The notes under the pieces were generated by a model. That model was not told where the DNA came from, ran no database searches, and saw only the letters and a list, made by a program, of their open reading frames with translations. Positions 42,269 through 54,447 of a DNA stretch of 64,000 bases are shown here, piece after piece; positions within the stretch are counted from its first letter, which is position 1; every line of letters begins with the position of its first letter. The DNA comes from Gambelia wislizenii (taxonomy: Eukaryota; Chordata; Lepidosauria; Squamata; Crotaphytidae). Made by a program: the position numbers and the translations under genes. The stretch spans positions 440,378,687 through 440,442,686 of the forward strand of contig JAUMIR010000001.1 in NCBI GenBank assembly GCA_030847615.1. The letters are read 5' to 3'.

Positions 42269-43366
42269 ACTTTAGATAATACTAGTATCACCAAACTTTA
42301 CTTTGAGATAGGAAAGTTAGTGGCAAAAATAATTTATATTTCCTTAATCACTAAAAATTATGAAAATATTTATTATGTTTACATTTTAAAATGGACTTTA
42401 TAACATGTAATTGTTCACGTTTACATCTATGTTATATGAAAACATTAAAATGCTTCAAAGAATGAAAGTGAAAAATCCTATTCATGATATTTACCCTCTC
42501 TGGTCCCTGTTTTGCACTTGGGAGACAAGGAAGCAGCTATATGAATTTTTGAAATACCCATTTTTCACCCACTGACCCACTTAAATGTGAGTAGGGTCAA
42601 CAATAAATATGTACACATGCAGGAAAGATGCATGAACAACAGCAATCTAATTTTAATCCCATTTTTTTCAAGAATGAAGCACACTCCACCCCTATCAACA
42701 ATGATAAGAACAATTATCAAGAACAATTCTCAGAAATATTTTAAAGAAACAAGCATTAGAGACAACCCATTAGACTTGTCTTCCAAAAGCTAAATGGATT
42801 CCACTAGAGACCAGTTTTGCCACAAAAGAACCAGGTTCTCAAGTTTGTAGTAAGATAACTATATCTTTTATCTGTCACAACACTCCCACAATACTGAAGA
42901 GGTGGTCAACAGCTACAATGAGACAACATACTTCTTTTGTAAAAAAAATAAAATAAAAAAATCAGTATACAATTCTCTGTTTCTGGCCAAAGATTAATGA
43001 AGTAAAATGTAGGATTTTAAAAAAATACTATTCTCTTTTCCTCTCCTCATCAGCTGATCCAGGCTTTCTTTCTTATCCTCTGTCTTCTTTCAAATTCTTC
43101 TCCATCATAATCATCATCATCCCCTCCAATTCATCTACTGTCCATGTGTATTCTCCTTCCCACCCTTCTTCATTGTCCTGTATCCATCTTTCTTCTTATC
43201 CATCCATCTTTCTCCCTCATAGATTCTTTTTTTCTGTGTGTGTCCATCTAATGGACTGCTGTTTTGTCTTTTCTCTCTTGCTCTATAGGCCCTCTTCACT
43301 TCATCCATCATACATCTCTTCTGTCCACTCTGCCCTGCCTCTTCTCTTTCTCTCTGTGTCTTCCTT
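42269..43366. other. intergenic, no gene seen
   Basis: AT-rich, then pyrimidine-rich (TCYTT/CCATC runs, 43040-43350). No coding signal. Confidence 0.55.
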
Positions 43367-43959
43367 GGACATTATCAGACTAGCGGCTAAAAACACTGTA
43401 ATTCCAAAATTGAGGAAAGCGGAAACATTGTGGCATTCTCACACTTATTATCACATATTGTTGTAATCGTATGAAAGAACCACCACGGAATTATCGCATG
43501 ACGACCACTACTGCTTTAAGAATGGAAGTTTACCTCTGTGATTTAGCATGGGCAAGATTTTGATGGTTCTCACGAGAAGACACAAGCATGCTTAAAACTC
43601 CAACACACAAGTGCTGAAACAAACCTAAAAATGCACAAACTAAATGGCACGGTCCATAAAAAGAGTGTCCTATGCTTTGTTTTCATGTTTTCTTCCAGAC
43701 GTTTCTCGTTGAGGACCACCCAGTTATGCTTTAATCTTTTGATTACAATGGGACGTGGTTTCACACTCTCTCAATACAGTGAAAAAAGTGATATTAAAGA
43801 TCTATTCATGGCTTGTCCCATGAATTAGAAGAAACACCTTTTTTGTGGCTGAAGCATCCTGTAACAACGCGAAAACAATGACATCATGTGATAGCAGGAC
43901 CCATTCATGGTCATGTGGCATCATAATCCTGTGATTTTTGCTCCATCTGATAATGTTCC
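43367..43959. mobile_element. TIR element with GGACATTATCAGAC terminus
   Basis: Left end GGACATTATCAGACTAGCGG; right end, inverted, GGAACATTATCAGA. Related to the termini at 41565, 58349 and 60965. The target duplication is unclear. No ORF of note. Confidence 0.6.
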
Positions 43960-46019
43960 TTAACTCCTCTTTCTCTTCTCTCCCCTCCTCTTGTCCGTGA
44001 CATAGTCTTTTGTCTATCTCTTTCTCAGCAGCATGACAAGACAGTATTATCAGCAGCACCATGGGGTTCCTCTTTCTGCTTCACCGTCCTCCCTGTTTTT
44101 TTCCTTCTGGCAACACTTTGTTCTGCTCACTGCAATTGCCACTGCCTGCCATGAAATGAAAACCCCAGGGAGGACAACATGAGAAGACAGAGAAAGGGGA
44201 AGGGAAACAAGGTTGCAATGAAAACATTATTTCCCATATCATTCTCAGTAGTATGCCATAAAATTATATTGAGTGACATTTGGGGGAAAAGTTTACATTT
44301 TGATTTTTAAAAAGAAACAACAACTACAAGACATCGTCACTAATTTAATTAATATCAATGCAATGCAATGCAAAATAGTTTTTTTTACAATATGCAAATT
44401 GTGGTATTTGCCCGTGATCATAACTACCCCGATACTTTATTAATTATATTTGTCAGACTAAGAGACATTATACCAGCCTACCAGCTCTCGATATCCCCAT
44501 CAGTCTTCTGAGCTCAGTCTTCAACTAAGCACCAGAATTAGGAAGCTAGTCTACTGCCAAGTTGCTTTTAGCTTGGCATTTTGGAGTCACTAGGATATAA
44601 TTTGACTGCTTGCCATCCTGTAGCCCCTGGTGTTCAGCTGAACAGGGAACTGCATTGTTCCTTCAAGATGAGTGTTGCCTTGTGTGCATCTTGTCCAATG
44701 CTCTTTCCAAGTGGGAAAGCAACCGAGCATATGGGATCTGGGTAGCAGCTGCCACCAATATTTTGGCACTTTCCACTTGTTGGCAAGAGAAAGGTGTTCA
44801 AGCTTGTCATCCTTTTTACTCTCAATATTCCTATTTCAAGGTAGGCAAGTATGAAACAAAATATGACAGAATGCAATGGAGGTTTGCATGCCTGTGCATT
44901 GGGACAGATACCTTCTCTTCAGCATCTTTTCCAGAACTGCCCTGTTGTGGAAGGACACCATGTATCCTCTAATCCCCTTCACATTTGGAGTTTGGGGCAA
45001 AGGGCACCCAGCATAGCTACTTATTTTAAAGAGTGGACTGTGAGAGCTTCCACTTATACCCACCACCACCCACAGTGAGGTCTTCAACTAATTACATCTT
45101 TTGCCACCAGTGTAAGGCCCTCATCTTGCCCCACCGCTATGACATCAAATGTGGGATCTTTCTAGATGCCTCTGTGGTTCCTGCGTGAGGCTCTGGACAC
45201 GATCAGACAGGGACAAAAAAAGTGTCCCCATCTTGCTCTATGCTTTCCTGCCCCCCTTCCGTCCCAGCACGATAACACCCTGTTTAAGACCTACCTTTTC
45301 ACGTGACCCCCCCTCCCCTTGGCAGCCCAGGAGTGAATGGAGCTTGAACAGAGTCCCACTCACTTCCTGGTTTGAATTCCCGGTCATTCTTGCGAGAGAA
45401 TGAGTAAGCAGGAAATGCAAAAATAAAAAGCAAAAGAAACTTCAAAAAGTTACACCATGCACAAACACACACATAAAAGAATACAAGTAACCCAGGGAGG
45501 GTACAAAAAAGTGTGTTACTTATCTCCTTGTCCCAATCGCACCCAGAAGTGTTTGGCACTGACCTTCCACTGTGGCTGGCATCGCACCAGCATAACGGGG
45601 CACCTTTTCGCTTGCCCATCATTCCGTGATAGGAACGGAATGGGCAATCTATTCACAGCTTAAGCTGTGAATAAGAAGAAACAAGGGCAGCACGGAACCA
45701 GCACGGGGGCATAATGGGATGAGGATGACGTCATTCAAAAGGTTAGCCCTTTGCAATCTCCTGGCATTCTTGTAACACCATATTAAGGGAGTCTGCTAAT
45801 CTCCCTTATTAGTTTAATCTCCCCACTGGACACCACCAGCCTTAATTAACTGCTGCCACCCTAGACACCAAAATCCCTTATGTAGCATTCTCAGAGGCAG
45901 AAGTGTATAATACAAACATGATTTATTAAACAGAAATTGAACCTAAGATTAAAGATTACTTATTTAATGCATAAGTAAATAAATTTACTTCTAAATCTTG
46001 ACTGATACTAACTCTAAGG
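43960..46019. other. intergenic, partly unassigned repeat
   Basis: 45187 begins GGACACGATCAGACAGGGAC, resembling the TIR family above, but I could not find its other end. ATTCACAGCTTAAGCTGTGAAT at 45650-45671 is a perfect palindrome. No gene supported. Confidence 0.45.
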
Positions 46020-46330
46020 GACTGTCTAAATAGTGAAAATACTCCTCACGGAATGCGAGGAGAATCCTATCTTAATGGGATCCCACACTGTATTGTAGTA
46101 TTCAGAAGGAGGGGGGCCAAAAACATCAAAAACTCCAGGGGGAAACCAATGCAGCTTTCCCCGGAGTTTTTAAAAAACAGTGAGGGGAATGTACATTCCT
46201 GCTTGTTGGGACAAGTGATTCACTTTGAATCGCTTTCCCATAGGAGATGAAGCACAAGCTGATTGGATGGATGCACATGAGGGTGGGGGTTGTGAACAGG
46301 GCAAGCACAAGGCATCGCCATGTTGATTTT
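46020..46330. mobile_element. non-autonomous DNA-element-like repeat (pair with 37745)
   Basis: Starts GGGACTGTCTAAATAGTGAA and shares several blocks with 37745-38030 in the same order. Right boundary uncertain. Confidence 0.5.
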
Positions 46331-47226
46331 TCGCCCTAGCGAGCAAGCGTTAAGATGAGAAAATGGGGGGTTGTTTCTTTTTTGCAAATGCAAAATATTG
46401 CTCCAGGTCACAGTGCAAGTAGATTTTAATTCCTAATCCTAACCTTGACAGACCCGGCTCTCTAACAGTCAAACACTCTGCCTTTTAAAAAATCCCTTCC
46501 AAAGGTCAGCCAATCACCAGCCATTCCCAACATGCCATACTCTCACCCATTCCAACAGATTCTTACCTTATTACATCTACTATCTGTTACCATACTTTAC
46601 CATAATTTATGTAATAAATGCAACAACATTCCCCCCACCCCAAGTCCATAACATCACAAATTTATAACATGGGGAATTGTTAGCTGGAATCATCTATCAT
46701 GGTGTATATGATGTAACCTTACATTTCTTAAGCTATGTAGCAAAAGTGTTAAGAAACTCTATTAGTGAATTGTGAGGATGCGTAACAAGACATCAACAAG
46801 AGTGTCTTGATGCACATTAGGCTCTATCAATGCTCACTGGCTCCCCTTAGCTGGTGCCCCCAGTGCACCACAGTTTCGATGCGCATTATTCATTTCACTG
46901 GCTCCGCTATGTAGCAATCTAACAGCACTATATAACCTTTCATTTCTGTGAGATTAACATAAAACAATACAGATATTTACAAATGGGTCTGATCTCTTAA
47001 CAGTGCTCCATGCTAAAATAAATTCGTCTGGAACATATACAGAACAGGAAAGCTATCACCAAGTGAAAGAGAATGCCAGCACAGTCAAAAGAGCAGAATT
47101 AAGGAACCTAGTAGTGGGTAGAAGTCTAAATGCACACCAGCAGTCACTGCAGAATGTTCTTTCTATCCTCTCCCTTCTGCAGTACTCCTACAGTACCCAA
47201 GATTGGGTTCCAGAAGGTTTCCCAGG
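46331..47226. other. intergenic, no gene seen
   Basis: AT-rich; no element ends or coding signal recognised. Confidence 0.5.
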
Positions 47227-48237
47227 GGCCGTTTACATGGCAAAAATGTCCTGGGATGAACTCATGATGAACCCTGGTTGTTCACACGTTCATCATGATG
47301 ATCTTGAGCTTTTCAGAAGGGGAGCACCATATATCCTCCAAGGAGCATGACTTTCTGTCCCTCAGTTTATCCCGTGTTTTTAAAAAGTCTCGGGAGGTTG
47401 CGGAAAATCGGATATGTGAACAGGTCCGGACAAAATACCTCGGGAGTAGATGATGGCCGGAAATTGAGGGGCGGTCACAGAATTCAGAGAACGAGGGGTC
47501 AGTGAAAGCAAAGCAGGCATGTGTGTGTGTGTGCCTCAGTCACCCTTTTCAATGGATTTTTAGATTGCCAACCTCTTGGCTCCAAGGAAAGACTGTTCTT
47601 TTCCTCTTCCCATCTCCCCTCTCAGGTAAAAGCAAAGCAGGTGTGTGTGTGTGTGTTGCCTTCAAGCTGCCTAGGTGGCTTTGCAAGTTCCTTCCTCTGA
47701 AATATAGCCTACAGCTCCTGGTATTCAAGAGTGATTCTTGTGGGTTCTTAAAGACAAACAAGTTTTATTTTGCATTAACCTCTGTGGATCTATAGCCATG
47801 TAAACGTAGTTGGATACCATAAGGCAAGCCCATCATGATTTTTTTTTAAGGAATTGTGCAGAGCGGGTTGCCTTTGCCTTCCTTCTCTGACCAATGCAGA
47901 AGCTTGAGCAAACATTTGTGGCAGCCAATAGCATCGCTTGTGGTGGGAAACTCCACAGGAAATATGTCACCGAGGTTGTAAAAAAAACAAGTAATCGCAT
48001 CCTTGACTGACAGCTAAAAAAAATATATCCCGGAACCTTTTGCCGTGTAAACAAAAAACCCCCATGCGATAGTATGTCTCGGGATCTTGCTTTTGTCATG
48101 GAAAAGGTTGTTGAGTAAACAAGAATCCCAGGATATTGTTCATCAAGGGACAAATCATGTAAACAATAAGAGACAAACTCGGGATAAGGATATTTTGCTT
48201 CTCCCCATGATAAAAATTGACATGTAACTGAGCCCCC
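47227..48237. mobile_element. non-autonomous DNA element with subterminal repeats
   Basis: Left end GGCCGTTTACATGGCAAAAA pairs with the inverted right end (CTCAGTTACATGTCAATTTT). The motif TGTAAAC or its reverse recurs many times near the right side (about 47800, 48047, 48115, 48155) and TTTACATG on the left, typical of transposase-binding subterminal repeats. A (GT)n run and a 5S-SINE fragment lie inside. Superfamily not settled. Confidence 0.6.
47640..47745 (-). mobile_element. 5S-type SINE fragment
   Basis: Shares GCCTTCAAGCTGCCT, AGTTCCTTCCTCTGAAATAT and AGCCTACAGCTCCTGGTATT with 33955-34165. Truncated in the 5S part. Confidence 0.75.
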
Positions 48238-48270
48238 AGATCTCCAGAGCAAGTTTTAGGGATGCATGGG

Positions 48271-48550
48271 ATCATAGAATCATAGAATTGTAGAGTTGCA
48301 AGAGACCACGAGGGCCATCCAGTCCAACCCCCTGCCATGCAGGAAATCACAATCAAAGCATCCCTGACAGATGGCCATCCAGCCTCTGTTTAAAGACCTC
48401 CAAGGAAGACCCCACCACGCTCCAAGGGAGTGCGTTCCACTGCTGAACAGCTCTTACTGTCAGAAAGTTCCTCCTGATGTTGAGGTGGAATCTCTGTTCC
48501 TGGAGCTTGCATCCATTGCTCCGTGTTCCAGTCTTTGGAGCAGCAGAGGA
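48271..48550 (-). mobile_element. CR1 3' fragment
   Basis: Minus strand: ATCATAGAATCATAGAATTG, AGTCCAACCCCCTGCCATGC, GATGGCCATCCAGCCTCTGT, to TCCGTGTTCCAGTCTTTGGA. Close to the full-length copy at 19282, so fairly young. Confidence 0.92.
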
Positions 48551-49823
48551 TGGAGGGCTGCAAAATGGGATGGGACAATTGCCCTCTCCCAGTTCTGCTA
48601 CATACTGCTAGTCTGCTCATAGAAACCCACTGCTGGATCCTACTCCATGTGTCCAACTTTACGGAGGTGATTCTCTGTTTGAAGGGCTTTCAGGAACCCA
48701 GCTTCTTATTAACATCATTGTTTTTTGGGGGTGGAAACTGGGAGATGTAATCCAAAAAGTGACTTTTCTAGTTCTAGACAAAGAGACAGCAGAAAAAATG
48801 AGGGAGTCCTTTCTAAAGGCATGGCAAAAGAAAAAATTCTCAAAAAGAAAAGAAAAAAACATCTAGAGAATGTATGAAGTGTCCATTGTCTCTGCTGAAG
48901 AATTACATTATACTCAAAACATGGCAGAGAAAAACCTTCTGGAGTGCTTCATACATAGGTGTTTTAGCACCTTTTAGGAATTGATTCCTGTTGTTTGTTG
49001 TTTTTTGAACATTGATCCTGATGTCATTTTTACCTATACTTAAAAAATCCCCAATTGCATTGTTTGTATCACAATTACACAGCTGTATTAAGCTTAAATA
49101 GAGAGGTTTTTCCAGTACTTGCATCTCTAAAGTCTCTACAGGTATTGTGCTTGATAACTGCTATTTTACTCATCCAAGAAAATCTATTCCAACTCCTTTA
49201 AACTGAAATTGCACTCTAGTTAAAAATAAGAAACTCTTTCTGAAAGAGAATGAATATATATGAAAAGAGAACAACTCCAAACTGAATTGTTTGTCATGAA
49301 ATTTTTAGACATGCCAGAAACAGAGAAGATAAATTTTAATTTCTTTCAAAATGAGAAAATGCTGTAAGAAGCAGATAACTTTTAAAAATAAATTGTACTC
49401 TTTTGTACAAAGTGGTTATCTGGAAGGTGTAATTGTTTCAAGTCCAAGCCCACCTCTACACCATGGAATATACAGGGTCGGGGGGCGGGTGACTGAGAGT
49501 GAAAAGAAGTTTTGCTGTGATAGCAATCCAACAAAAGTCCCCACAGCCAGAAAACCCAAGACATATAACCAAAAACCAAACTGAAGGGTTCTGCCAAAAA
49601 ATAGCCAGGATAAACTAATTCTATTTCCAATCATAAAAAGGCAACAATATGAAGAAATAAAAGGATAACTAAACCCTGGAGCAAAAAATCCAATAAAATT
49701 AAATTTCTAAAAGGGTAACAATACCCCACTGAAAAGTGTGCAAATGCTAAAAATAAAATATTATAATAATAGTGAATAATAAAAACTCAAGGCCAGACGC
49801 GTTTCGACAACAGTCTTCCTCAG
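48551..49823. other. intergenic, no gene seen
   Basis: AT-rich; the last 40 bp (GGCCAGACGCGTTTCGAC) contain a CG-rich motif common in tetrapod repeats. Nothing else supported. Confidence 0.5.
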
Positions 49824-50425
49824 TGGCCTCTCTCTGGCTTCTCTTCGCAAACGAAGATTCAGGAAGGACTCATCCCACGCTTTCTGCAAGCGCGCTGATG
49901 ACTAAAAAGGCCAATCCGAGATAGACAAGTCTGGTTGCAGAAAGCACAGCAGAAGGTTTCCTTGGGTGATGTTTCCGGGTTGTGATTCTTTCTGCGTTGT
50001 CGTTTCTCTTCAAGACTTGTTTGGCGTGAGTTCTCAAATAAGGCTGCAGCATTGTGGATTGTGCGTCTCCATGCCTCCCGATGTGAGGCCAGGGCGGACC
50101 ATTGTTGGTGATCAATTTGGCTGAGCCGGAGATGTTGTTTCAGGGAGTCCTTGTATCGCTTTTTTGGAGCACCTCTCTTACGCTGACCCGTGGCGAGTTC
50201 ATCGTAGAATACTATTTTGGGGAGGCGATGGTCCCCCATCCTAGAAATGTGCCCTGCCCAGCGCAGCTGTGTTCTCAGTGTCATGGCCTCAATGCTGGTG
50301 ATCCCTGCTTGCTCAAGGACAGCAACATTCGTCACATAGTCAGTCCAGGGTATATTTAGGATTGTGCGTATACAGCGCTGATGGAAGCGTTCGAGGAGTC
50401 GTAAGTGGTGGCGCCTATCAAGCAT
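49824..50425 (-). mobile_element. non-LTR LINE fragment, C-terminal end (copy A)
   Basis: The minus-strand frame 50425-49859 encodes HHLRLLERFHQRCIRTILNI, LRTQLRWAGHISRMGDHRLP, ATGQRKRGAPKKRYKDSLKQ and a C-terminal zinc-finger-like CAFCNQTCLSRIGLFSHQRAC. This is the 3' end of the same LINE family as 51150 and 54588. The clade is not settled (not CR1, L2 or Bov-B by these blocks; I-, Ingi- or Vingi-like is possible). 5'-truncated. Tail read inverted as CTCTCTCTGG. Confidence 0.82.
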
Positions 50426-50467
50426 TCAAAATGTATAAATGTATAACAACTCCTCAGCTCACACAAT

Positions 50468-50527
50468 GAAATTAAGCTTGATTCAGACCTGGGCTTGGAA
50501 ATTAAGCTTGATTCAGACCTGGGCTTG
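50468..50527 (+). repeat. 30-bp tandem duplication
   Basis: Two identical copies of a unit beginning GAAATTAAGCTTGATTCAGA. No further significance visible. Confidence 0.9.
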
Positions 50528-50942
50528 GTAAACCCACCTAAGTGAAATGTGTCTGAACCTAGTTCCAAAATTTAGAGCCCCTCATACTTCTGCTAGCATC
50601 AAACAGGAGTCTGTGGGAGCCCAGTCACCCCACCCACCCCATCTGCAAACCATTGGATTCTGTCACACCAGCTCTGATCTTCCCACACCTAGTAATGGAA
50701 TAGAGAAGTGCCATAGGAAGTGATTCATAAGGAGATGGCTGCCAGGCCTCCCTTCATTCCTTACTGTCACTTTGAAGTCTGAATTAGAAATATAACACAT
50801 GACGGAGATTTTAGAAAATGTACTTTTCAAGAATGCCTAAGTTCTTAGAAGTGCCAACTCTACTATTAGGCAGAATAAGGTGGCTGCCTCAAGCAGATGA
50901 CATTGGATGTCATGATCAAAGTGTATCAATTGTTATTTAACT
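50528..50942. other. intergenic, no gene seen
   Basis: No element or frame recognised. Confidence 0.5.
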
Positions 50943-51143
50943 TTGTTGTCATTTGTTTTGTGCCTTCAAGTAGACTCTGACTTATGGTCCTAGCTTTTTC
51001 TTGGCAAGATTTATTCAGAGGAGGTTTACCATTGCCTTTTTCTTAAGGTAAGAAAGTGTGACTTGTCCAAAGTTACTCAGTGGGTTTCCATAGCTGAGTG
51101 GAGATCCAAACCCTGGTCTCCTGGAGTCCTAGTCCAACACTAT
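50943..51143 (-). mobile_element. tRNA-type SINE
   Basis: Minus strand, with GTGCCTTCAAGTAGACTCTG, TTCTTGGCAAGATTTATTCA, GTGACTTGTCCAAAGTTACT and GATCCAAACCCTGGTCTCC (inverted B box). Abuts the LINE at 51150. Confidence 0.82.
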
Positions 51144-51149
51144 TTAGTA

Positions 51150-52330
51150 CTTAATTTGATAATGTTCTACCTCACCAAAGCCTTCGACACTGTGTGTAGA
51201 AAAGGTCTGTGGCAGATCCTGGAAAGACTAGGATGTCCCCCCAAATTCCTCGAAATGATTATCTTGCTACATGAGGGCCAGCGTGGACAAGTCAGATATG
51301 GCGATGCTCTTTCAGAGCCCTTTCTAATAACTAATGGAGTGAAGCAAGGTTGTGTTCTTGCTCCAACTTTATTTGCAGTCTTCTTCAGTATGATGCTCCA
51401 AAGGGCTACAGCAGAGCTTGAAGAAGACGACGGCATCTATATATGTTACCGTACTGATGGTAGCTTGTTTAACTTAAGCCGTCTGAGGGCTCACACTAAG
51501 ACTCTAAACTATCTAGTCCGTGAGCTGCTCTTCGCTGATGACGCTGCCCTTGTTGCCCACACAGAAGCTGCTCTGCAGCGCCTAACATCCTGCTTTGCAA
51601 AAGCTGCAGAGCTGTTTGGGCTGGAAGTCAACCTGAAGAAAACAGAAGTTCTTTACCAGCTTGCACCACAGGACGAACACCATCATCCCCACATTGCCAT
51701 CGGCAATTCCGTGCTTAAGTCCGTTCAGCAGTTCACCTACCTGGGAAGCATCATCTCCTCAGATGCCAAGATTGACAAAGAGATCGATCACAGATTAGCA
51801 AAGGCACATAGCGCATTTGGAAGACTTTACAAAAGAGTCTGGAGTAATAAACACCTGAGGCGAAGCACAAAGATCAGTGTGTATAGAGCCATTGTGCTGT
51901 CTATTCTCCTTTATGGATCTGAAACATGGGTCACCTATTGCCACCACTTACGACTCCTCGAACGCTTCCACCAGCGCTGTTTACGCACAATCCTAAATAT
52001 ACACTGGACTGACTATGTGACGAATGTTGCTGTCCTTGAGCAAGCAGGGATCACCAGCATTGAGGCCATGATATTGAGAACACAGCTATGCTGGGCAGGG
52101 CATGAGTTAGGATGGAGGACCATTGCCTCCCCAAAATAGTACTCAACGGTGAACTTGCCATGGGTCATCATAAGAGAGGCGCTCCAGAAAAGCGATACAC
52201 GACTCCCTGAAACAGCATCTCAGGCTCGGCCAAATTGATCACCAACAGTGGTCCACCCTGGCCTCACATCAGGAGGCATGGAGATGCACTATCCACAACG
52301 CTGCAGCCTTATTTGATAACTCCCAACATT
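51150..52330 (+). mobile_element. non-LTR LINE fragment, RT domain (copy B)
   Basis: The open frame 51063-52139 encodes RT blocks YLTKAFDTVCRKGLWQILER, GVKQGCVLAPTLFAVFFSMM, LLFADDAALVAHTEAALQRL, LEVNLKKTEVLYQLAP and TYLGSIISSDAKIDKEI. It then joins the region of copy A. Frames shift at about 52130-52200 before KRGAPEKRY, and the copy ends without the C-terminal finger. The longest stop-free fragment of this family here (>900 nt of family sequence), but missing the endonuclease and RT start. Confidence 0.85.
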
Positions 52331-52375
52331 AAAAACAATGTTTGTATGACAGTGTATAAGCAGTGTATATATTAC

Positions 52376-52378
<3 letters not shown>

Positions 52379-52410
<32 letters not shown>
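52379..52410. repeat. (GT)n microsatellite
   Basis: About 16 uninterrupted GT units. Confidence 0.97.
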
Positions 52411-52413
<3 letters not shown>

Positions 52414-52904
52414 AAGAGGTGATATCATTTCTTTTTTAAAGACCACTACAAATGTGGTTTAGATATTCCTTTGTATTCACCCTCCCTCCACAACAGATAC
52501 CCAGCATTCCAAGGACTCTCCACATGTACAGTCCTCATTGGGTTGTTTTGACATTATTAGGGTGCTGGCCTTTTTACTCTTAGCTTTTCTGTAGTTTTGT
52601 ATATCTATAAACTTCAGGCTTTCCCCAAGCATGTCGACATCACCCTCCTATTTCTCAGGGACTCTCTTTTGCTTACAATCCTGTTGGTACTTGTTGAGTT
52701 TGTTATTAGAGGAGTTGCATATGACACATGGTTGCTACTGGCAACAGCACCCCCACATCTTCTTGTCTTCCTCCTTCTCTTTGATAAAGGAACATGGATA
52801 TGATGTAACCTAATTTCACCTCAAGATGCCTTGCTCTCACTCTGTTTCGGTTAAAAATGAGGGGTGGCTGTGAGGAAACTTTGATCATGATAACACTGAG
52901 TCAT
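52411..52904. other. intergenic, no gene seen
   Basis: No element or frame recognised. Confidence 0.5.
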
Positions 52905-53262
52905 ACTAATGGAAATATTACCAGACTGTGGAACTCCTTTCCACAGGAGATTCAGTTGGATTCCTCTGTGCTCTCTTTCCATTAGCAGGCATAGACTTTT
53001 TAAAAAAAAAAAATGTAGGCAGGACTTTGGTGCTCAAATTAAATTAAATTATGTTTTGAATATAGTGTGCTCTGCTTTGATCTTTTTATCTTTTAATTGT
53101 ATTTTAAATGTGTTTTAAACTGTTTTAATTACCTGCTTTTTATATCAAATTGCTTGTGTAATGTGTGTCTTAACTTTTTTAAAATGAGGGTTTTAGCTTG
53201 ATTTTATTTTTTTAGTGCCTTGTTGGGAGAAAGGTGGGATATAAATAAAATAAAATAAAATA
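52905..53262 (+). mobile_element. L2-type LINE 3' end
   Basis: CAGACTGTGGAACTCCTTTC coding remnant, T-rich UTR, then GAAAGGTGGGATATAAATAA and an (AAAAT)n tail. Confidence 0.7.
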
Positions 53263-54447
53263 TTACTATGGAGATATGGGGAAAGAAGTGAGGCTGCTAT
53301 TTTTGATGGCAGCAACAAATCTATGTTTTTCCCCACCCTCAATGGAAAGCGCTTCTTGTAGTCTATAAAGAACCATGCATACAAAGTAGTAATAGTAGCG
53401 GTAGTTGTTAAAAAAAGAACCTCTTCATTATGATAGCCTATACATGAAGAGTCCCTCAAACTTCCAATATTATGCAAAACCCACTTTTTCTTAATTCACT
53501 TTTTTATGATGCCCATCACATGTTCCACTCACTTAATCCAGGAGGAACCTTAGGTTGTCCAGATGTTTGGACCTACAACTTCCACAGTCCTTTACTCTTG
53601 GCCATACTGGCTGTGGTTTCTTGGAGTTGCAGAATCTTTAGCTGTTCAGATATTTTGGGCTCCAGTTCCCACAATCCTTTTTTACTTGCCATGCTGGTTG
53701 CAGCTTCTGGGAGTTGAAGTCCATACATCTGGACAGCCTACAGTCCTGATTCGGTAGAGAGATTCCCAATTAGTCCTCTGTCATCCCACTTTGTCAGTTG
53801 TTTTTAAAGTATCCCAGTTTCTCTCCTCCCACTTACTTTCCCCCTTTGTCTTCAGCTTACTTCAATTGCTGCAAACTGAATTCAAAGTGCAAAAGCAGAA
53901 TCTTGTCCTTTCCACTAGGCTCAGGCAAAAACAAACTCTCCCAGCATGTTTGCTTTCCTCATTAGTAACCATGGCCATCTTGACCACAGTTAAGTTGCTT
54001 GGGTACACATGACCCAATTTTCATCTGTGAAATGTTGGAAGGTATTTTATTAGGACTCAGCCAGGGTAAACCAATTGAATCAATGTAACTTGCATAACTG
54101 TTGACTTACCAAATTTGCATTGATTCAATGAGTTGATTCTGGTTGGGAATAATAATTGGGTTTAGGTTAATATCTAAATATGGCTTAAATTAATTAACTG
54201 CTAAATCAAAGGCAGTTCCAGACAGATCAAATGGCAATGCTGGTTATAAACCATGCAGGGCATTTATAAAACAAATGCAGGATTTCTGCTAAGCAGAATA
54301 TGCTGAACATATATAAATATTTCTTTGAACCACAGCTTACTGTTTGTTTTTCATTGTCAGTTGTGAAATGAAGAGATAATCTGACAAGGAAAATTCAGAC
54401 ATAAGTCTGTTGCTTTGTATTCAGGATGTGAATGACTTATAATTGCT
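53263..54447. other. intergenic; decayed MITE near 53548-53745
   Basis: 53548-53745 has repeated TCCAGATGTTTGGAC / TGGGAGTTGAAGTCCATAC blocks of the hAT-like MITE type at 6995, apparently two partial copies. The rest shows nothing. Confidence 0.5.

Noticed and set aside
49785..49823. CG-rich motif ACGCGTTTCGAC as a regulatory site
   Set aside because: The same kind of motif is common in tetrapod repeats and it borders a LINE tail; no evidence for function here.
51063..52139. 358-aa ORF as a host gene
   Set aside because: Its content is a LINE reverse transcriptase, and the first part of the frame is read through an inverted SINE.
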